Part shown: piece by piece, positions 1 through 12,132 of the stretch | Position numbering within the stretch: the stretch's first letter is position 1 | Layout: every line of letters begins with the position of its first letter | Assembly: GCA_032209605.1 (NCBI GenBank) | Contig: JASFXZ010000007.1 | Coordinates: 23,124,264 to 23,188,263 of the forward strand | Reading direction: 5' to 3' | Length of the DNA: 64,000 nt | DNA from: Mactromeris polynyma | Lineage: Eukaryota; Mollusca; Bivalvia; Venerida; Mactridae | Made by a program: the position numbers and the translations under genes | Notes under the pieces: generated by a model | What the model was told of the DNA's origin: nothing | Databases searched by the model: none | Seen by the model: only the letters and a program-made list of their open reading frames with translations

Positions 1-1272
1 CTGCCTGTCCGACAACCTGCCTATCTGCCTACCAACCTGTCCGACACCTTGCCTATCTGCCTACCCGCCTGTCCGACACCCTGCCTATCTGCCTACGCGC
101 CTGTCCGACACCCGGCCTATCTGCCTACCCGCTTGCCCGTCAACCTGCCTATCTGCCAACCTGCCTGTCCGACAACCTGCATATCTGCCTACCCGCCTGT
201 TCGACAACCTGCCTATCTGCCTACCCGCCTGCCCGACACCCTGCCTATCTGCTTACCCGCCTGCCCGTCAACCTGCCTATCTGGCTACCCGCCTGTCCGA
301 CAACCAGCATATCTGCCTATCCGCCTGTCCGACACCCGGCCTATCTGCCTACCCGCTTGCCCGTCAACCTGCCTATATGCCAACCTGCCTGTCCGTCAAC
401 CTGCATATCTGCCTACCCGCCTGTTCGACAACCTGCCTATCTGCCTACCCGCCTGTTCGACAACCTGCCTTTCTGCCTACCCGCCTGCCCGACAACCTGC
501 CTATCTACCTACCCGCCTGTCCGACACGCTGCCTATCTGCCTACCTGCCTGCCCGATAACCTGCCTATCTGCCTACCCGCCTGCCCGACAACCTGCCTAT
601 CTACCTACCCGCCTGACCGACACCCTGCCTATCTGCCTACCCGCCTGCCCGACAACCTGCCTATCTGCCTACCCGCCTGCCCGACAACCTGCCTATCTGC
701 CTACCCGTCTGTCCGACACCCTGTCTATCTGCCTACCCGCCTGCCCGACAACCTGCCTATCTGCCTACCCACCTGTCCGACATCCTGCCTATCTGCATAC
801 CCGGCTGTCGACAGCCTGCCGATCTGCCTATCCGCCTGCCCGTCAACCTGCCGACACGTCTGCCCGACGCCCTGCCTATCTACCTACTCGCCTGCCCGAC
901 AACCTACAAATCTGCCTACCCGACAACCTGCCTACCAGCCTGTCCGTCTGTCTGCCTATTCGCCTCCTCGCACTCGCCTGCCCGATTACATGCCTGTCTG
1001 TCCACATGCCTCCTCGCGCTCGCCTGCCCGATTACTTGCCTTTCTGTCCATATGCCTCCTCGCGCTCGCCTGTCCGATTACATGCCTGTCTGCCCACACA
1101 TCAAGCCTCCTCGCGCTCGCCTGTCCGATTACATGTATGTCTGCCCAAATGCCTCCTCGCGCTCGCCTGTCCGATTACATGCCTGTCTGCCCATATGCAT
1201 CCTCGTGCTCGCCTGTCCGATTATCCGACTGTCCCACACGCCTTCCCTCGCACTCGTCTGCCCGACATTGAT
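1..1272. repeat. 32-bp GC-rich minisatellite (left edge)
   Basis: Tandem array of a 32-bp unit, about 40 copies, running off the left edge. A typical unit contains CTGTCCGACA, then CCTGCCTATCTGC, then CTACCCGC. The last 300 bases are a diverged variant. The unit has no stop in any plus-strand frame and 32 is not a multiple of three, so long spurious reading frames with a 32-residue period arise. The array lies in the intron just downstream (minus strand) of the half-Ig exon at 1405-1557. The minus strand of the unit is G-rich. The same unit fills the right edge of the window. Confidence 0.95.
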
Positions 1273-1404
1273 ATGAAGTGTATCTGTGTATCATATTTCT
1301 AAAGGTCTTGACGATGTGCGGTAAACAAGAAATATGGATAATGTTTTATGTGTATAAAATGTCGCTAACCGATGATTGTGTTGTATTCAAAACGTTTAAC
1401 ATAC

Positions 1405-1557
1405 CTCTTACTTCACATACAACCATCGTTGAGTCTCCATCTGTCAGAATCTTCCCTTGTGGATGATTTACGAAGTATGGCAGGTCATTAGTAATGGATA
1501 CAGATCTCGAGCTGACTTTGTCCGAAACTTTGTCTACAACTGTGTCCGCAACCGTGT
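1405..1557 (-). CDS. twitchin-like exon: N-terminal half of an Ig I-set domain
   Basis: Reads a short acidic Val/Asp linker built of 12-bp repeats (VADT, VVDK, VSDK), then LPYFVNHPQGKILTDGDS and the B-strand Cys in MVVCEVR. It ends at donor GTATGT in phase 1. The upper boundary is uncertain: acceptor TTGTAG at 1558-1560 gives 153 nt and phase 1, and another at about 1533 would also keep phase. The matching second half is not in the adjacent sequence, because the 32-bp minisatellite follows. The exon at 60960-61151 completes it in sequence and phase. Confidence 0.7.
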
Positions 1558-2101
1558 CTACAACATTGTCAACAACGATGAGCGTACACTGTATATACAT
1601 ACGAATGACTTTCATATGCAGCTATTGAATGATTTACAAACCCGTTTCGAGTGAGTGTAGATATTGCTTTATTGTCTACAAAGACTGTCATTTGACCGTT
1701 ATTTATGCTGAATGCGAATAGATAACCCATTATGGCATATTGACAGGTTACAGGACATACTATCTCCAAAACTGAGGTCTGAAAGTTGACCTTGCCCCGA
1801 CTTTAATTTGCAAGACATTCGCCACAGTTTCCTGTTTGAATAGGTCTAATGGTCTAATATACTATTTAAATATACATGTACACACTCTTGCCGTATTGCA
1901 ACTACTAAATCGACATCTAAAAATATGTACATTTGTATATCTACATTGTATAAGCTCATTTGAATTTCGCCCCCATCGCCGCCCATTTTTAACTTATAAA
2001 TCTCTCATACGACCGGGCATTGTTTGCTGTTCTAATGTTTCTTGTCTTTTTAATGTTCTTTATTAACGCATTTTACAAGCATGTGTACTTCCATAACTGA
2101 C
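1558..2101. other. intron, nothing else recognised
   Basis: Separates the Ig exon at 2102-2258 from the half-Ig exon at 1405-1557. AT-rich, with no repeat or RNA gene that I can recognise. Confidence 0.5.
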
Positions 2102-2258
2102 CTTCAACTTTGACAGTGGTACGAATATCGGTCTCTCCTTCCTCATTTCTAGCTCTGCATGAATATTCACCAGAATCTTATGACGTCATATCCGGTATAG
2201 TCAATGAGCACATACCAGCGCGAGTCTTCATAGTTGCCCTATCGTTGTCTCGAAGATT
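2102..2258 (-). CDS. twitchin-like exon: C-terminal half of an Ig domain, with an in-frame TAA
   Basis: Acceptor ATAG, phase 0 entry. Reads NLRDNDRATMKT, then CSLTIPDMTS, a stop, and DSGEYSCRARNEEGETD, ending VKVE with donor GTCAGT in phase 1. This is the standard Ig C'-to-G half with the F-strand Tyr-x-Cys motif. The TAA at 2178-2180 stands where the family normally has Glu or Asp just before DSG, so a single G-to-T change explains it. Both sides of the stop are well conserved, so the exon itself is certain and its function is doubtful. Confidence 0.8.
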
Positions 2259-2723
2259 CTATATTGAAAACAAAATAGAACATAAAATTCAATACAATAA
2301 AAAAGAATGTATATGCCTAAAAAAATGTACACATTGTTAGACATTTTAAATCAAGCATGATGTATGAGCACAGAAAAGACAAAAAAACATGACTTAATGT
2401 AGAATATGATCAAAAGTAGACCTAGCATGGGCTACTAAGCTAGAACTTATGACGTACTTAGTAGGATGAAAGAACATTCATGTATCAACTTTGGCCGGGA
2501 GTATTCTTAAATTCTAAGCATTACACACCGTCAGTTCTTGACAACCTAATGGTGCGGACCCGTATTTCCACAATATTTGAGTATACTGTTCCAATAAGGC
2601 GATTTTTTTATCCAACAAGCCCAAATCAGTAGTGTTTTGACACAAACCCGCGCTCTCCTGACTAAATATTCAAATATTCCTATACAATTCCATTATTTGT
2701 ATTGCATTGTTACTTGACAGAAC

Positions 2724-2854
2724 CTTTGAATCCTTAAACCAGTCCACAGATGGTTCAGAATCGCCACTCACGTTACATCTTAGAACCAGTCTATCACCAG
2801 AGTTCAATGTTACGGGTTTCATGTCGTCTGTAAAAGATGGCGCCCCATTTTCAC
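2724..2854 (-). CDS. twitchin-like exon: N-terminal half of an Ig domain
   Basis: Acceptor CCTAG, phase 1 entry, then ENGAPSFTDDMKPVTL, SGDRLVLRCNVSG and VDWFKDSK. The B-strand Cys and the core Trp are present. Ending at AAG before GTTCTG gives phase 0 and joins directly to NLRDNDR of the next exon; this donor is weak. Reading on instead gives another Ig-like stretch (VLSSNNAIQI), so the lower boundary is not certain. A cryptic perfect donor (GTGAGT) sits inside the coding part at 2766-2771. The upstream partner is the linker exon at 12133-12654, whose phase 1 donor matches. Confidence 0.75.
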
Positions 2855-2927
2855 CTAGGACAGAATAAAGATTCAAACATTGAACAATATGTTTTATATC
2901 GGATACTATGTAGATAACAGTGTATAA

Positions 2928-3045
2928 CCCGATGTGTATTCCGCCGAGTAAAGCGCCTGCGACAGAGGTAGCGTACCAGACAGGTGAGTAGTGGTGTTCC
3001 TTTTCTGACCAAGAATTTATAATTTCGATGTTTGTCTAGGATCTT
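2928..3045. repeat. interspersed repeat, about 115 bp, inverted copy at 7318-7432
   Basis: Shares a block including GGTGAGTAGTGGTGTTCC and TTTTCTGACCAA with the reverse complement of 7318-7432. See the finding on the pair. Confidence 0.75.
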
Positions 3046-3474
3046 TTATCGCCGGCACGACCGTGAATGTCTACATTTACTAATAAAACAATACAAAACG
3101 ATATATTTGGTGAATAAAGCTTGTATTGTTCATTTATATTTGAGATATAGAAAAAAAAGTAAAAAATTGCCGTCAACTGCTCGATTCTAAGTGTTTTTCG
3201 ATATAATTGAATAGTTTTACCCCATAGATCAAAATATATATCATCAACGAACAGTTCTAGCAAGTTGCAAGTATGTCGGTTTTCTCAAATTGACTTTGAT
3301 CATTCCAAAAGGACGCTGGTATGCACAAATATGATAACGTTTACCGCAGACGGAATTTTTCAATGATGATGTTGCCGGCTGAAGAGAGACAATTACGGCT
3401 GACGTTTACGGCCGAGGAAATCATTTTATAAAATAACGGATTTTTGCTTTTCTGTTTTTATACCCGGCAAGGCA

Positions 3475-4534
3475 TGTTTTATCAACGTTCTTACGCACGA
3501 AATTTTCGTAAGATCTTCTTAAGACGTTCATACGATCTCAAGAGCGTTTTATCAATATTTTCGCACGCATGCAGTCGCCACGAATTCGTAAGTTTTAACG
3601 AAAATGCTACAAATGGTTATAGGCATTCGTAACGTTCGTAACAAAAATGATATTAATATTTCACATTCATCAACAACAGTTGTGAACTTTTTTTATCAAT
3701 TCATCTACTTCATATTACATAGAATTGTCTGGCATTTCTGAAAAAATAATGAAATGCATCAATAAGTTTATATTGTTATCTTATAAAGTATAAGATTATT
3801 CCCTACATACAAGCTGATACAGTAGTCAATTAAAGTTATAATCAGTCACAAAGTAAAACTTCTGACAATCAAAAGGTAATTTGAAGATGGAATAAGAATA
3901 GAGTGTATTTGGAATTGTACATGGAATTAAAATGTATGGTTTACATTTATAGTACAGTATCAACTGTATCTCATACAACTACTGACTACCGAAAAGTAAT
4001 TAGAAGATGGAATAAGAAGTGTGTATGTGACATTCGTAAGATCAGTGTGGGCTCATTCAGTGCTGTTGCTACAATGCCTTAAACGTCGTTAATTCATAAT
4101 TTTGGGCTCCTTTTATTCAAATAAATTTTCCAGTGCGCCATGCTGTGTTAAATATTGGTTGATATTTCTCATTACCATAAAATCACGAATAATGATTATT
4201 TAACAATCAGTTTCTGCATTAGTTTAAGGTAAAAAATATTGAAGGTCTCTTTTTAAAAAAAATGTTTGGCCCGTTATGTCCCTTAATATGATCCGAAGTG
4301 TCTGATACGTAATGCCCCTGGTCCGTAGTGTCCTGACTACCGCGATATACGTCTCTTTTGACATCCCCGTGAAGAGCGTGTACTGATTTGCTGTGCGCAC
4401 GAACATTCTTATTCGTAAGATCACTGTCATACTTACGACCGCGTTGATAAAACGGTCGTAATTATTTGCGTAAGGCAATTCTAACGAACATTTCGTATCT
4501 TACGAACGCTCGTTCGTACGAATATTGATAAAAC
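3475..4534. mobile_element. MITE-like element with terminal inverted repeats
   Basis: The left end reads GTTTTATCAACGTTCTTACG and the right end is the inverse, reading GTTTTATCAATATTCGTACG on the minus strand. Sub-terminal parts on both sides are rich in TTCGTAAG and TACGAA motifs in opposite orientation. The middle (about 3650-4200) is AT-rich with no coding capacity. It contains a diverged direct repeat of about 50 bp with GAAGATGGAATAAGAA at about 3885 and 4003. Non-autonomous; superfamily unknown. Confidence 0.5.
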
Positions 4535-5551
4535 GGGCCCATGTTTCTGTGCTATTATTGCGAGCGTGACTTTGTGATTTATGTGGAAGTCATTGACCAC
4601 CTGAGCTAGAACTGGACGAAAACAGTGGAAATGAGGGTAACAGGACAAAACATTCATCACCGAGTTTCCGAAAGACGGCGAAGTGTTTGTTTCCGCTGAT
4701 CAACGCATTTGTTTGTATAGAAATGATACATCAAACAAGAAATATCTTTCAAAAAGATGGTCGGCGCAATCTGAATCAAGCAAATGTGTTGCAACCTGAA
4801 TGTTAAGATTTTTTGTACAGCATAGATGAAGACAAAACAATTTAAGACAAAACAATATCAAAGTTCATTTTTGTTCATACATTTTATCTAACAACTGAAT
4901 CAACTTGATACATGTCTGAAAATGTCCTATTGACACCTTATAAAAAGTTATATAAAAAGTTGAGTAGATTTTGTAGAAAGTGAAAGTAAATGTACTGCAA
5001 AACTTGTTGTGATTAAGGTTGTTGTTTTTGTTAAAACAATTTTGTTAATATTGATAAATACATTAAAACAGTAGTAGAGTATTTAAGCAGTGGTCCCTTT
5101 ATCCCCTAAACTATCAAACAACTATTCCAAATAGTACTCCTGAAAATTCGACATAGGGAACTATAGCAAACAATTCTTTCTAAGTTTGATTCTACACAAT
5201 CCATGTTGGCACTCACATTACTTTGATTCTAAACAATCTTTAGTGGAGATTCAATTTCTTGATATCGCATTCGGCCAATTCCGACAATGTTTGGGTAAGT
5301 CTTTCGGTGTGTTTCCGGAAATTACCGTATACAAAAAATAAACAAACATATTTCCTTTTAAAACATTCGGTATACGTTTAACATTCCCCACCACAACGTT
5401 GATGTAGTTGTATTTGCGTTTATTTATCGTCGCCATCGGTTTCCCATATGGGCGACGCCTCCGGTAGAATGTTTACCATTTTAGAAATTTGGAGGATAGT
5501 GCATGATACAGGAAATGACACAGTTCCAGAAGCACCCCCTAGTTCTTTTAC
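4535..5551. other. intronic/intergenic sequence, nothing recognised
   Basis: AT-rich unique-looking sequence between the MITE-like element and a tRNA-derived segment. It falls in the long intron between exons 12133 and 2854 of the twitchin-like gene. Confidence 0.4.
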
Positions 5552-5627
5552 GTGCTCGAGCGGGGAATCGAACCTGCGATACCTGGATTACAAGTCCAGC
5601 GCGTTACCACTGGACTACAGATACGCC
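5552..5627 (-). repeat. tRNA-Thr-like (TGT) segment, probably a SINE head
   Basis: On the minus strand there is an A-box region with CAGTGGTAACGC, an anticodon stem CTGGA/TCCAG around loop CTTGTAA (anticodon TGT), and B-box GGTTCGATTCC. The acceptor ends do not pair and the T stem is poor, so it is a tRNA-derived relic or SINE promoter rather than a working tRNA gene. Confidence 0.6.
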
Positions 5628-5919
5628 ACCACCGTATGTGTATGTATGTATTACTGAATTTATGAGGTCGCCCGTAGCCGCGCACTTTTTTTGGACTTTG
5701 AAACCGAAGGTGGAAATTCACCTGTCAGTAAAGCAGTATAGGTCAAACAGACAATTGTGAAGCCAAATACGGTCACTGCACATTGCCTATGATACCCATC
5801 GTACAGTTACCATTTTCCAGGCATCTAACCAGTACTTTCCTGGAATCTACCCAGTACTTTCCTGGTTACATGCCAGTACTATGATAGGTGGGAAACACTG
5901 AAAAGCATTTCTGTTGTAT

Positions 5920-5996
5920 CCGGCTAGACGAGGGATCGAACCCACTACCTTCGGATTCGTAGTCAGCAGCGTTAACCACTGAACCACAGGGTCACC
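5920..5996 (-). repeat. tRNA-Arg-like (ACG) segment, probably a SINE head
   Basis: The minus strand reads GGTGACCCTGTGGTTCAGTGG (A box), then CTACGAATCC around an ACG anticodon, then a perfect B box GGGTTCGATCCC. Anticodon stem pairing is broken and the acceptor 3' strand is absent. It lies 300 bp from another tRNA-like segment in the same orientation. Confidence 0.6.
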
Positions 5997-7317
5997 TTAA
6001 GCCATCATCCTTGCTTGTATTTGATTTATACATTTCCTTTATTAATTTAAACAGGTTTTTAAAATTTGCATATAATAAAGGGAGATAATTCAACAAACTG
6101 ATGCAATCCGGGTGTTTATTAAAATTGGAGTACTACCGTGCTAATAGTTGGAAAATAACTGTTTTGCATTAACTTTTTATTCAGATAACAGTATGATACT
6201 AAATGGAATACAAATCATGATACGCTCCCTGTCTAGTTTCGTTTTGTTTATAAAACGTACTTAATAGAAAAAACATACAATACAATTTAGAATTTCATGA
6301 ATCTATATAAAGTATAAATAATAATGGCCGAGAACTTTGCGTATTTGCAGTACCCATGTGGTGAAATAATTGAATAAATATAGTTTAATCATATACAAAA
6401 AACATTAATGCTACAATACTTGGGGAAAACGTTTCATGACCGTGCGACCACATACCCGCATCATGCAGTTAGTTCGTCTCCAAAAAGAGACAAACAGAAA
6501 CAAACGCGGAAAGACGACTCCACAAAACACTGGACATAGTGAACGACTATCCCTCTTATCTAGGAGGGAAGAAGGGATATAGGGAAATAACCGCCGACCA
6601 TTCCAAGTCCTAATCAGAATGCTATACAGTCAGTTAACGAAACATATCTTCCACCTTATATACAACTGCTAAATAACTTGTAAGCGACTTAGATTCGTCA
6701 ATACATAACTGAATCTTATGTTCAGGAATTTCAGTTTAGCATTGCATGCGATGTATTTCAATGGAAGACTTCAGTTAGAATTTAACAACATATTTTCATA
6801 GTTTCGTGATAATTGACAGTATAATGAAATAGATATAAACAAAAATATCATATACAAGTTTGAATCATTAAAGTTGATCTTCCCCTTGTAAATGTTAGTA
6901 CCCCCAGGGCATATTACGCAAACGATTCGTAGCTATGTATTATCACAATCCTTTTCACACCCTTTTATATAACCAACATTATTTATGAATGTCTAGTTAC
7001 CTGCGATATCGTCATGACATTATAAAAAAAGACAAGGAAAAACAAAACGACAAACATACTTTGATGAATACAAAGATAAAATTAATAGCAAAAATGGCAA
7101 TTTAAAACTGGGAGAATACATGACGTCAACACTTTACAACCATATATAGCCAGTCGTTCGGGTATGTCTCCCTGGCTTATTGAGGAACGAAGTGACTTTA
7201 TCATGCAGAGCTGTTACATGTAACGTATAAGGTAGGATTTTGATTAACATTCGTGAATGGTGTATGCATAAATGTAATAACAGTATATATCTTAATTGAG
7301 GTCATACCAATAGGGTG
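5997..7317. other. intronic sequence, nothing recognised
   Basis: AT-rich, without convincing coding potential, RNA genes or tandem repeats. Confidence 0.4.
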
Positions 7318-7432
7318 CTAGAGAAACATCGAAATTATAAATTATTGGTCAGAAAAGGAACACCACTACTCACCCGTCTGGAATGCTTCCCTCTGTCGCA
7401 GAGACATCATTCGGCGGAAAACGCACCAGGGT
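7318..7432. repeat. interspersed repeat, inverted copy of 2928-3045
   Basis: The reverse complement matches 2928-3045 over about 110 bp, including TTCCGCCGA, TCTGCGACAGAGG and the GAGTAGTGGTGTTCC core. Confidence 0.75.
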
Positions 7433-8211
7433 GATAACAATGTTTATTAATGACATAAAATGTCTTTTCTTAGGTATATTGGAATTTCCTGTTGACAGTG
7501 AAATTGAGGTTAAACAAAACTATATATCGATATTTTTTTATCAAGGAGGTAACTAAAATTTCCTCCGTGTAGGCCTACCAGAGAGACAACGCATCACTAT
7601 CTACTATTGTATGATTTATATGTAAGGGACTGTCTCAGCATTAGGATGATACATGTACAGACGTAAATGCATATAAAAATCACATACTTCAAGCCATTAT
7701 GAGATTAATATCAATATAAGAGTTTGAAGACTTGATATGTTCTAGTGCAGTTGGCTGTCTCATGCTACTGTGACTACGGCATCAACAAATAGAAAGCACG
7801 CTAAATTGGACAGAGCGAGGGATGTTGTATACCCCACGACATTAATAACGCAACTAAACAGTGTCCGCGTCAGCACGGTGACATTATGATGAAATAATTA
7901 TATTTTAATTCTCAAATATAATTTCATGAACTTAATCTATTATTAAATATGAATACAAGGGTCATAGTTTAATTTCTTTTTGAAGAATGAATTACTCATT
8001 TGTAACAATAAAACCCTTTTAACACTTGGAACAAAATGAAGGCTAAAGTGATATAGTTGCGTTTTTAATGGCGTTAAGTATACATTGCTTCACTTCGGAA
8101 GGACGAAGGGTCACATAACAGCCGTTTACCACAATAACCTGATCCCAGAGACGAAGATGCTTGCTAAGTAGTGCGTTGGGACTTAATTGCGTCAATACCA
8201 TATGGGGCATA
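7433..8211. other. intronic sequence, nothing recognised
   Basis: AT-rich sequence with no gene, RNA or repeat that I can support. Confidence 0.4.
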
Positions 8212-8477
8212 ACCAGGGGCGTAGAATCCTATAGGCCGTGTAGACCGTGTCCTACATTTGTTTCGAAAAATCGAAAAAATAAAAATGGCCAAAACTGCAA
8301 TAAGATATCTAATGTATGTTTTTGATGTTTTTGGTTGGTATATTTACCGGAACGAAATATCCACCAAAGTATACACCATCTCAGCCGATCTAGCTACAAT
8401 GTTTTCCGGGGTACCAAGCTCCCGAACCCCCAAAAATCAGGCCTACGCGTTAATTTCAGCCAAGCTATGCCCCTGGT
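8212..8477. mobile_element. MITE with CCAGGGGCGTAG ends
   Basis: Terminal inverted repeat ACCAGGGGCGTAG on the left and CTATGCCCCTGGT on the right, 266 bp in all. A short open frame inside is a by-product. A second, apparently solo, end of the same type (CAGGGGCGTAGCCA) occurs at about 43317. Confidence 0.65.
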
Positions 8478-9379
8478 CAACTAAATGGTTGAATGAAGTG
8501 CAGAATCATCAGAAGTGAGAGATAATCAAATAGTGATGGAGCTAGAAACAGAACAAACTGTAGCCTATAATTTATGTGTCTGTTTAAGTAGTGTGTTTCT
8601 AATCCTTGACATGATATAAAAATACAAATGTATCTTGCATGTATTACCAGACTATCATTGCCATTTATAACGGACATTACTATCCTTATCTATGAGATAA
8701 CTAGTCTGATTGCAATGTTGATATATGTTGAGCGTACGAGTTCAGCTCAATAAACAGTCTGTCCAGATATTTAATATGTGACTGCGTCCTACAGAATACA
8801 GGCCTTCGAACACAGACGTATTACATTTACACCTGCCCACATATTCGCTTAATCAAAATGCCGCTCATGATACAATCTGTTGTTACATGTATATATGGCA
8901 TACCTGGGATGAGAGACCAATAAAAAAGTCACACTCTGTTATAAACGTTTATACAATTATTACGACTAATCATATTTATATCTTAATCATGGGCATACAA
9001 ACTGCGGTCCAATGAGGGGTGTTCTTTTATATACATGTATACATATTTTATTGTGGGTACCTAAAATGTCAACATGAATATCCATAGATACATATGCATG
9101 TTCATTGCTGGTGTTTGATATTATGAAAGTTCTATTAGCATGTCTTATCTTTAAGCCATTTACCTCTAGATTTAGTCCAACATTTTTTTAGAAAATATTT
9201 AAAGTCAGTATGTATTTAATGGGGTTTTATGTAACTATTCTATTAGTGACTATTCAAGCTAGGAGGAAGACCCCAATGTCAGTATTTTAAATTAGATGCA
9301 TCCATCGGACACAGATGTCCCCACTATGGGATTTACAGTAGAATGCAGATTTATTTTTTGTAAAGGAATTTTGAAGCAA
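8478..9379. other. intronic sequence, nothing recognised
   Basis: AT-rich; no feature supported. Confidence 0.4.
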
Positions 9380-9672
9380 TATGAATTGAATCCATTCACC
9401 TGTTGATAATGTATTGATCGGAAACCAGTTTTCTTTCAGTAAAAGGGGGCCATAACTCCTCCAAATTGGTGATTGTAACCGAAACCGAACTTGACCTGCA
9501 TTTTATTTTTTGTGTTTGTGCCCAATATGAATTGAATCCACCCATCCTTTGAAATATTATTGATCTGAAACCATTTTTAAGTTGAGAAAGGGCCATATCT
9601 CCTCCAAAAAGTTGGTGGATTGTAACCGACATTGAAGTTGACCTGTATTTTAGTTTTTCATATGCTTATGTG
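9380..9672. repeat. 146-bp tandem duplication
   Basis: Two diverged copies of a 146-bp unit begin at about 9380 and 9526, each with ATGAATTGAATCCA, GGGCCATA and TCCTCCAAA. A shorter third copy (TTGAATCCATTCACC then AACCAG) lies at about 10070-10130. Probably a local piece of a dispersed satellite. Confidence 0.75.
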
Positions 9673-12115
9673 AACAACTGATAAGGGATTTGTATAATTA
9701 ACTCAGTAGCACATGCATAATAGTAGTACAATATGCAGACAATCTAGTCAAACTGTTAGTAGTGGAGTATCATCTCTTATTTCACGTAAGATCAGCATTT
9801 ATGATATTAAATGCTGGAATATGTTTCCAAATCTTTAAAACAATAATTCATGTTTGTTGACAATTGATAGATGTTTTCTTTAGTTTAACATAATTTATCG
9901 CTGTTTACGAGTGTAAAACAACATGTAAGTCATTGATTGCAGTCTACCTACCCCACTTCGTGAAGAAACGTTTTTGAAAATCAACACCTTTTGTAAGTTA
10001 TTACTTCACTATAAATATTTCCCTTACGTTATGGGATTTACAGTATAAAGCAAATATATTGTTTGTACTGGAATTTTGAATCCATTCACCTTTTCAAAAG
10101 TTATCGATCGAAAACCAGTTTTTTCAGTACAAAAGTCAGTGTATGTTCATGGTAGAAGATGTTGTCAGAAACAAGAATAGCAGAAAATTTTGTTTATTTT
10201 TTATTTTATAAAACAATGTGTCAAACACTGCAAACACAATTTTATCTTTACAGACTAGTATAAAAATGAAATCATTGCACCTGTATTGAAAAAGAGGGCA
10301 AAAGGGGGGCAACTTACAAGGTTCAGAAAGGGGACAAAAGGGCAAGTATACTTAATTGCGTCTTGATTGACTATGACTGAACAAGAATTTGAATCACCAA
10401 GTCAACAAGGTTAAACATCATACTAGCAGCAGCAAACAACGCTATGATAATTTACGAAAGCGAAATATTCTTACTATGTGCTTATAGAGGTAAAAGTTGC
10501 ATAATACCGACATCCAAACATTATTTAAAAGACAATCTCTAAGATCAGTAGTTTTTCATATTGAAAGAAACTCCAACCATTATACCATTATGTCAAATTT
10601 CAAGAAAATAAGACATACGACTTTCAAAAACATTTCAATTTTTTACTAAGTGTCAATGTTTAAGAATACGAAAACAATCAACACTTTCCTATTTGCGTAG
10701 AAATACTATATTGAAGCAAATAGTTTGTAATTAAATCTCAAACATGATGTAACTATAAAATTTCAAATAACTGTAGAATATGAATATATGTAAAAAGATT
10801 TCTTCATTCCGAACCAAGCAAATGGTATAAGTATCACAGAAACAAACATTATCAGCCCAATCATTCTACATATTTACAAATAAAATATATTTTGTTGCCA
10901 TGGTAACATGACAAATTTATAAAATACTCAAAACATTAACCAAATTCGGTAAATTGCATATTGCACAATCATATCGGCTCATTTGTCGAATATGAAGCAC
11001 AAGCAATTGAACTGAACACTGCATCATCTTAGACTCGTAAACAAGAAAGAGCGAACTCTAAAAATGTGTAATGTATTTCAACCAAAATATATTTGCCTAC
11101 GACAAAGACGAAATGGTATATTTCAACATTTCAGTCTTACGTAAACAGCATATGCTATAACATTCATGTCACGACACCAGAAACAAACATCAGAAAAAAT
11201 AAATATTATATTAATATTGTAAAGAAATATTCACATCTTCATGTATATAAATAAATCAAAGTAAGTTTTGACTTCACTAAACAGAAGACTTGAGTCAAAA
11301 TAAAAAACATATGAAGAAAACTGCCTGGACTTGTAAAATATTGTGAAATAAGAAATTTTTCAACTGAATCGAAAATATCTTATCAATGTTCATGTATACA
11401 CATTAAATAAGTATTATACATGCAGGCAAAGAGTCACTGCAGGTAATATAGCTAAAATGTGAATTGAATGGAAATTAAACGTGTAAATATATACAAATAT
11501 ATCCGGTTACATCATTCATACAGTTACAATATTCATTCATGTGTTTGTGTCCATTTTATACTTTTTTCAGAAAAGAGATTTTCCTCAAAAGTAAGACAAC
11601 AGCAGACAATTATAAGGATGTATATATTGCCTTCATAGACAATTACTTGTCAAGTAATTTTTACAAAATTTCAAAAGAAAATTATAGTATTTCTTTGATA
11701 TTAAACTTTAAATATTAACAAATAAACAAGCATATGGATATGAAAATACACCAACAAACACTAAATCTACAGCCTTAACAAAAAAGGAGACAAATTTCAA
11801 GTTCACAGAATTGTCTTATTTTGCAGACATATGTCCTCCTAACTCATAATGCAGACATCTTATAAGGCTTGACTTTATACCCACACACGTTCAGAATCTT
11901 TCAGAAACAAACAGTGTCACAGACATGTCAGATTTTTTCGTGGAAAATGAAAAAAGTAGTCTCCATCGCACAGGAAAGATTATATTAAATGTTACTGGTT
12001 ACTATACAGAAGCACTTTTTGATTATATAATAGCATCGCTGTTTAAGGTGCAAGTGTTAGTCACATGACAGCTGTTCGTCTAGAATTAATACATTCACTA
12101 ATTTTACTAGTCACG
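9673..12115. other. intronic sequence, AT-rich, nothing recognised
   Basis: Part of the long intron between the linker exon and the next Ig exon. It holds a third partial copy of the 9380 repeat near 10.1 kb and otherwise no supported feature. Confidence 0.4.
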
Positions 12116-12132
12116 TTACGCCACTGACTCAC

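Noticed and set aside
49..1302. Open frame of 417 codons rich in Pro, Cys and Leu
   Set aside because: It is a by-product of the 32-bp minisatellite: other plus-strand frames are open too and the protein period equals three units.
5552..5996. Two functional tRNA genes (Thr, Arg)
   Set aside because: A and B boxes are good, but acceptor stems do not pair and arms are broken; more likely SINE heads or tRNA relics.
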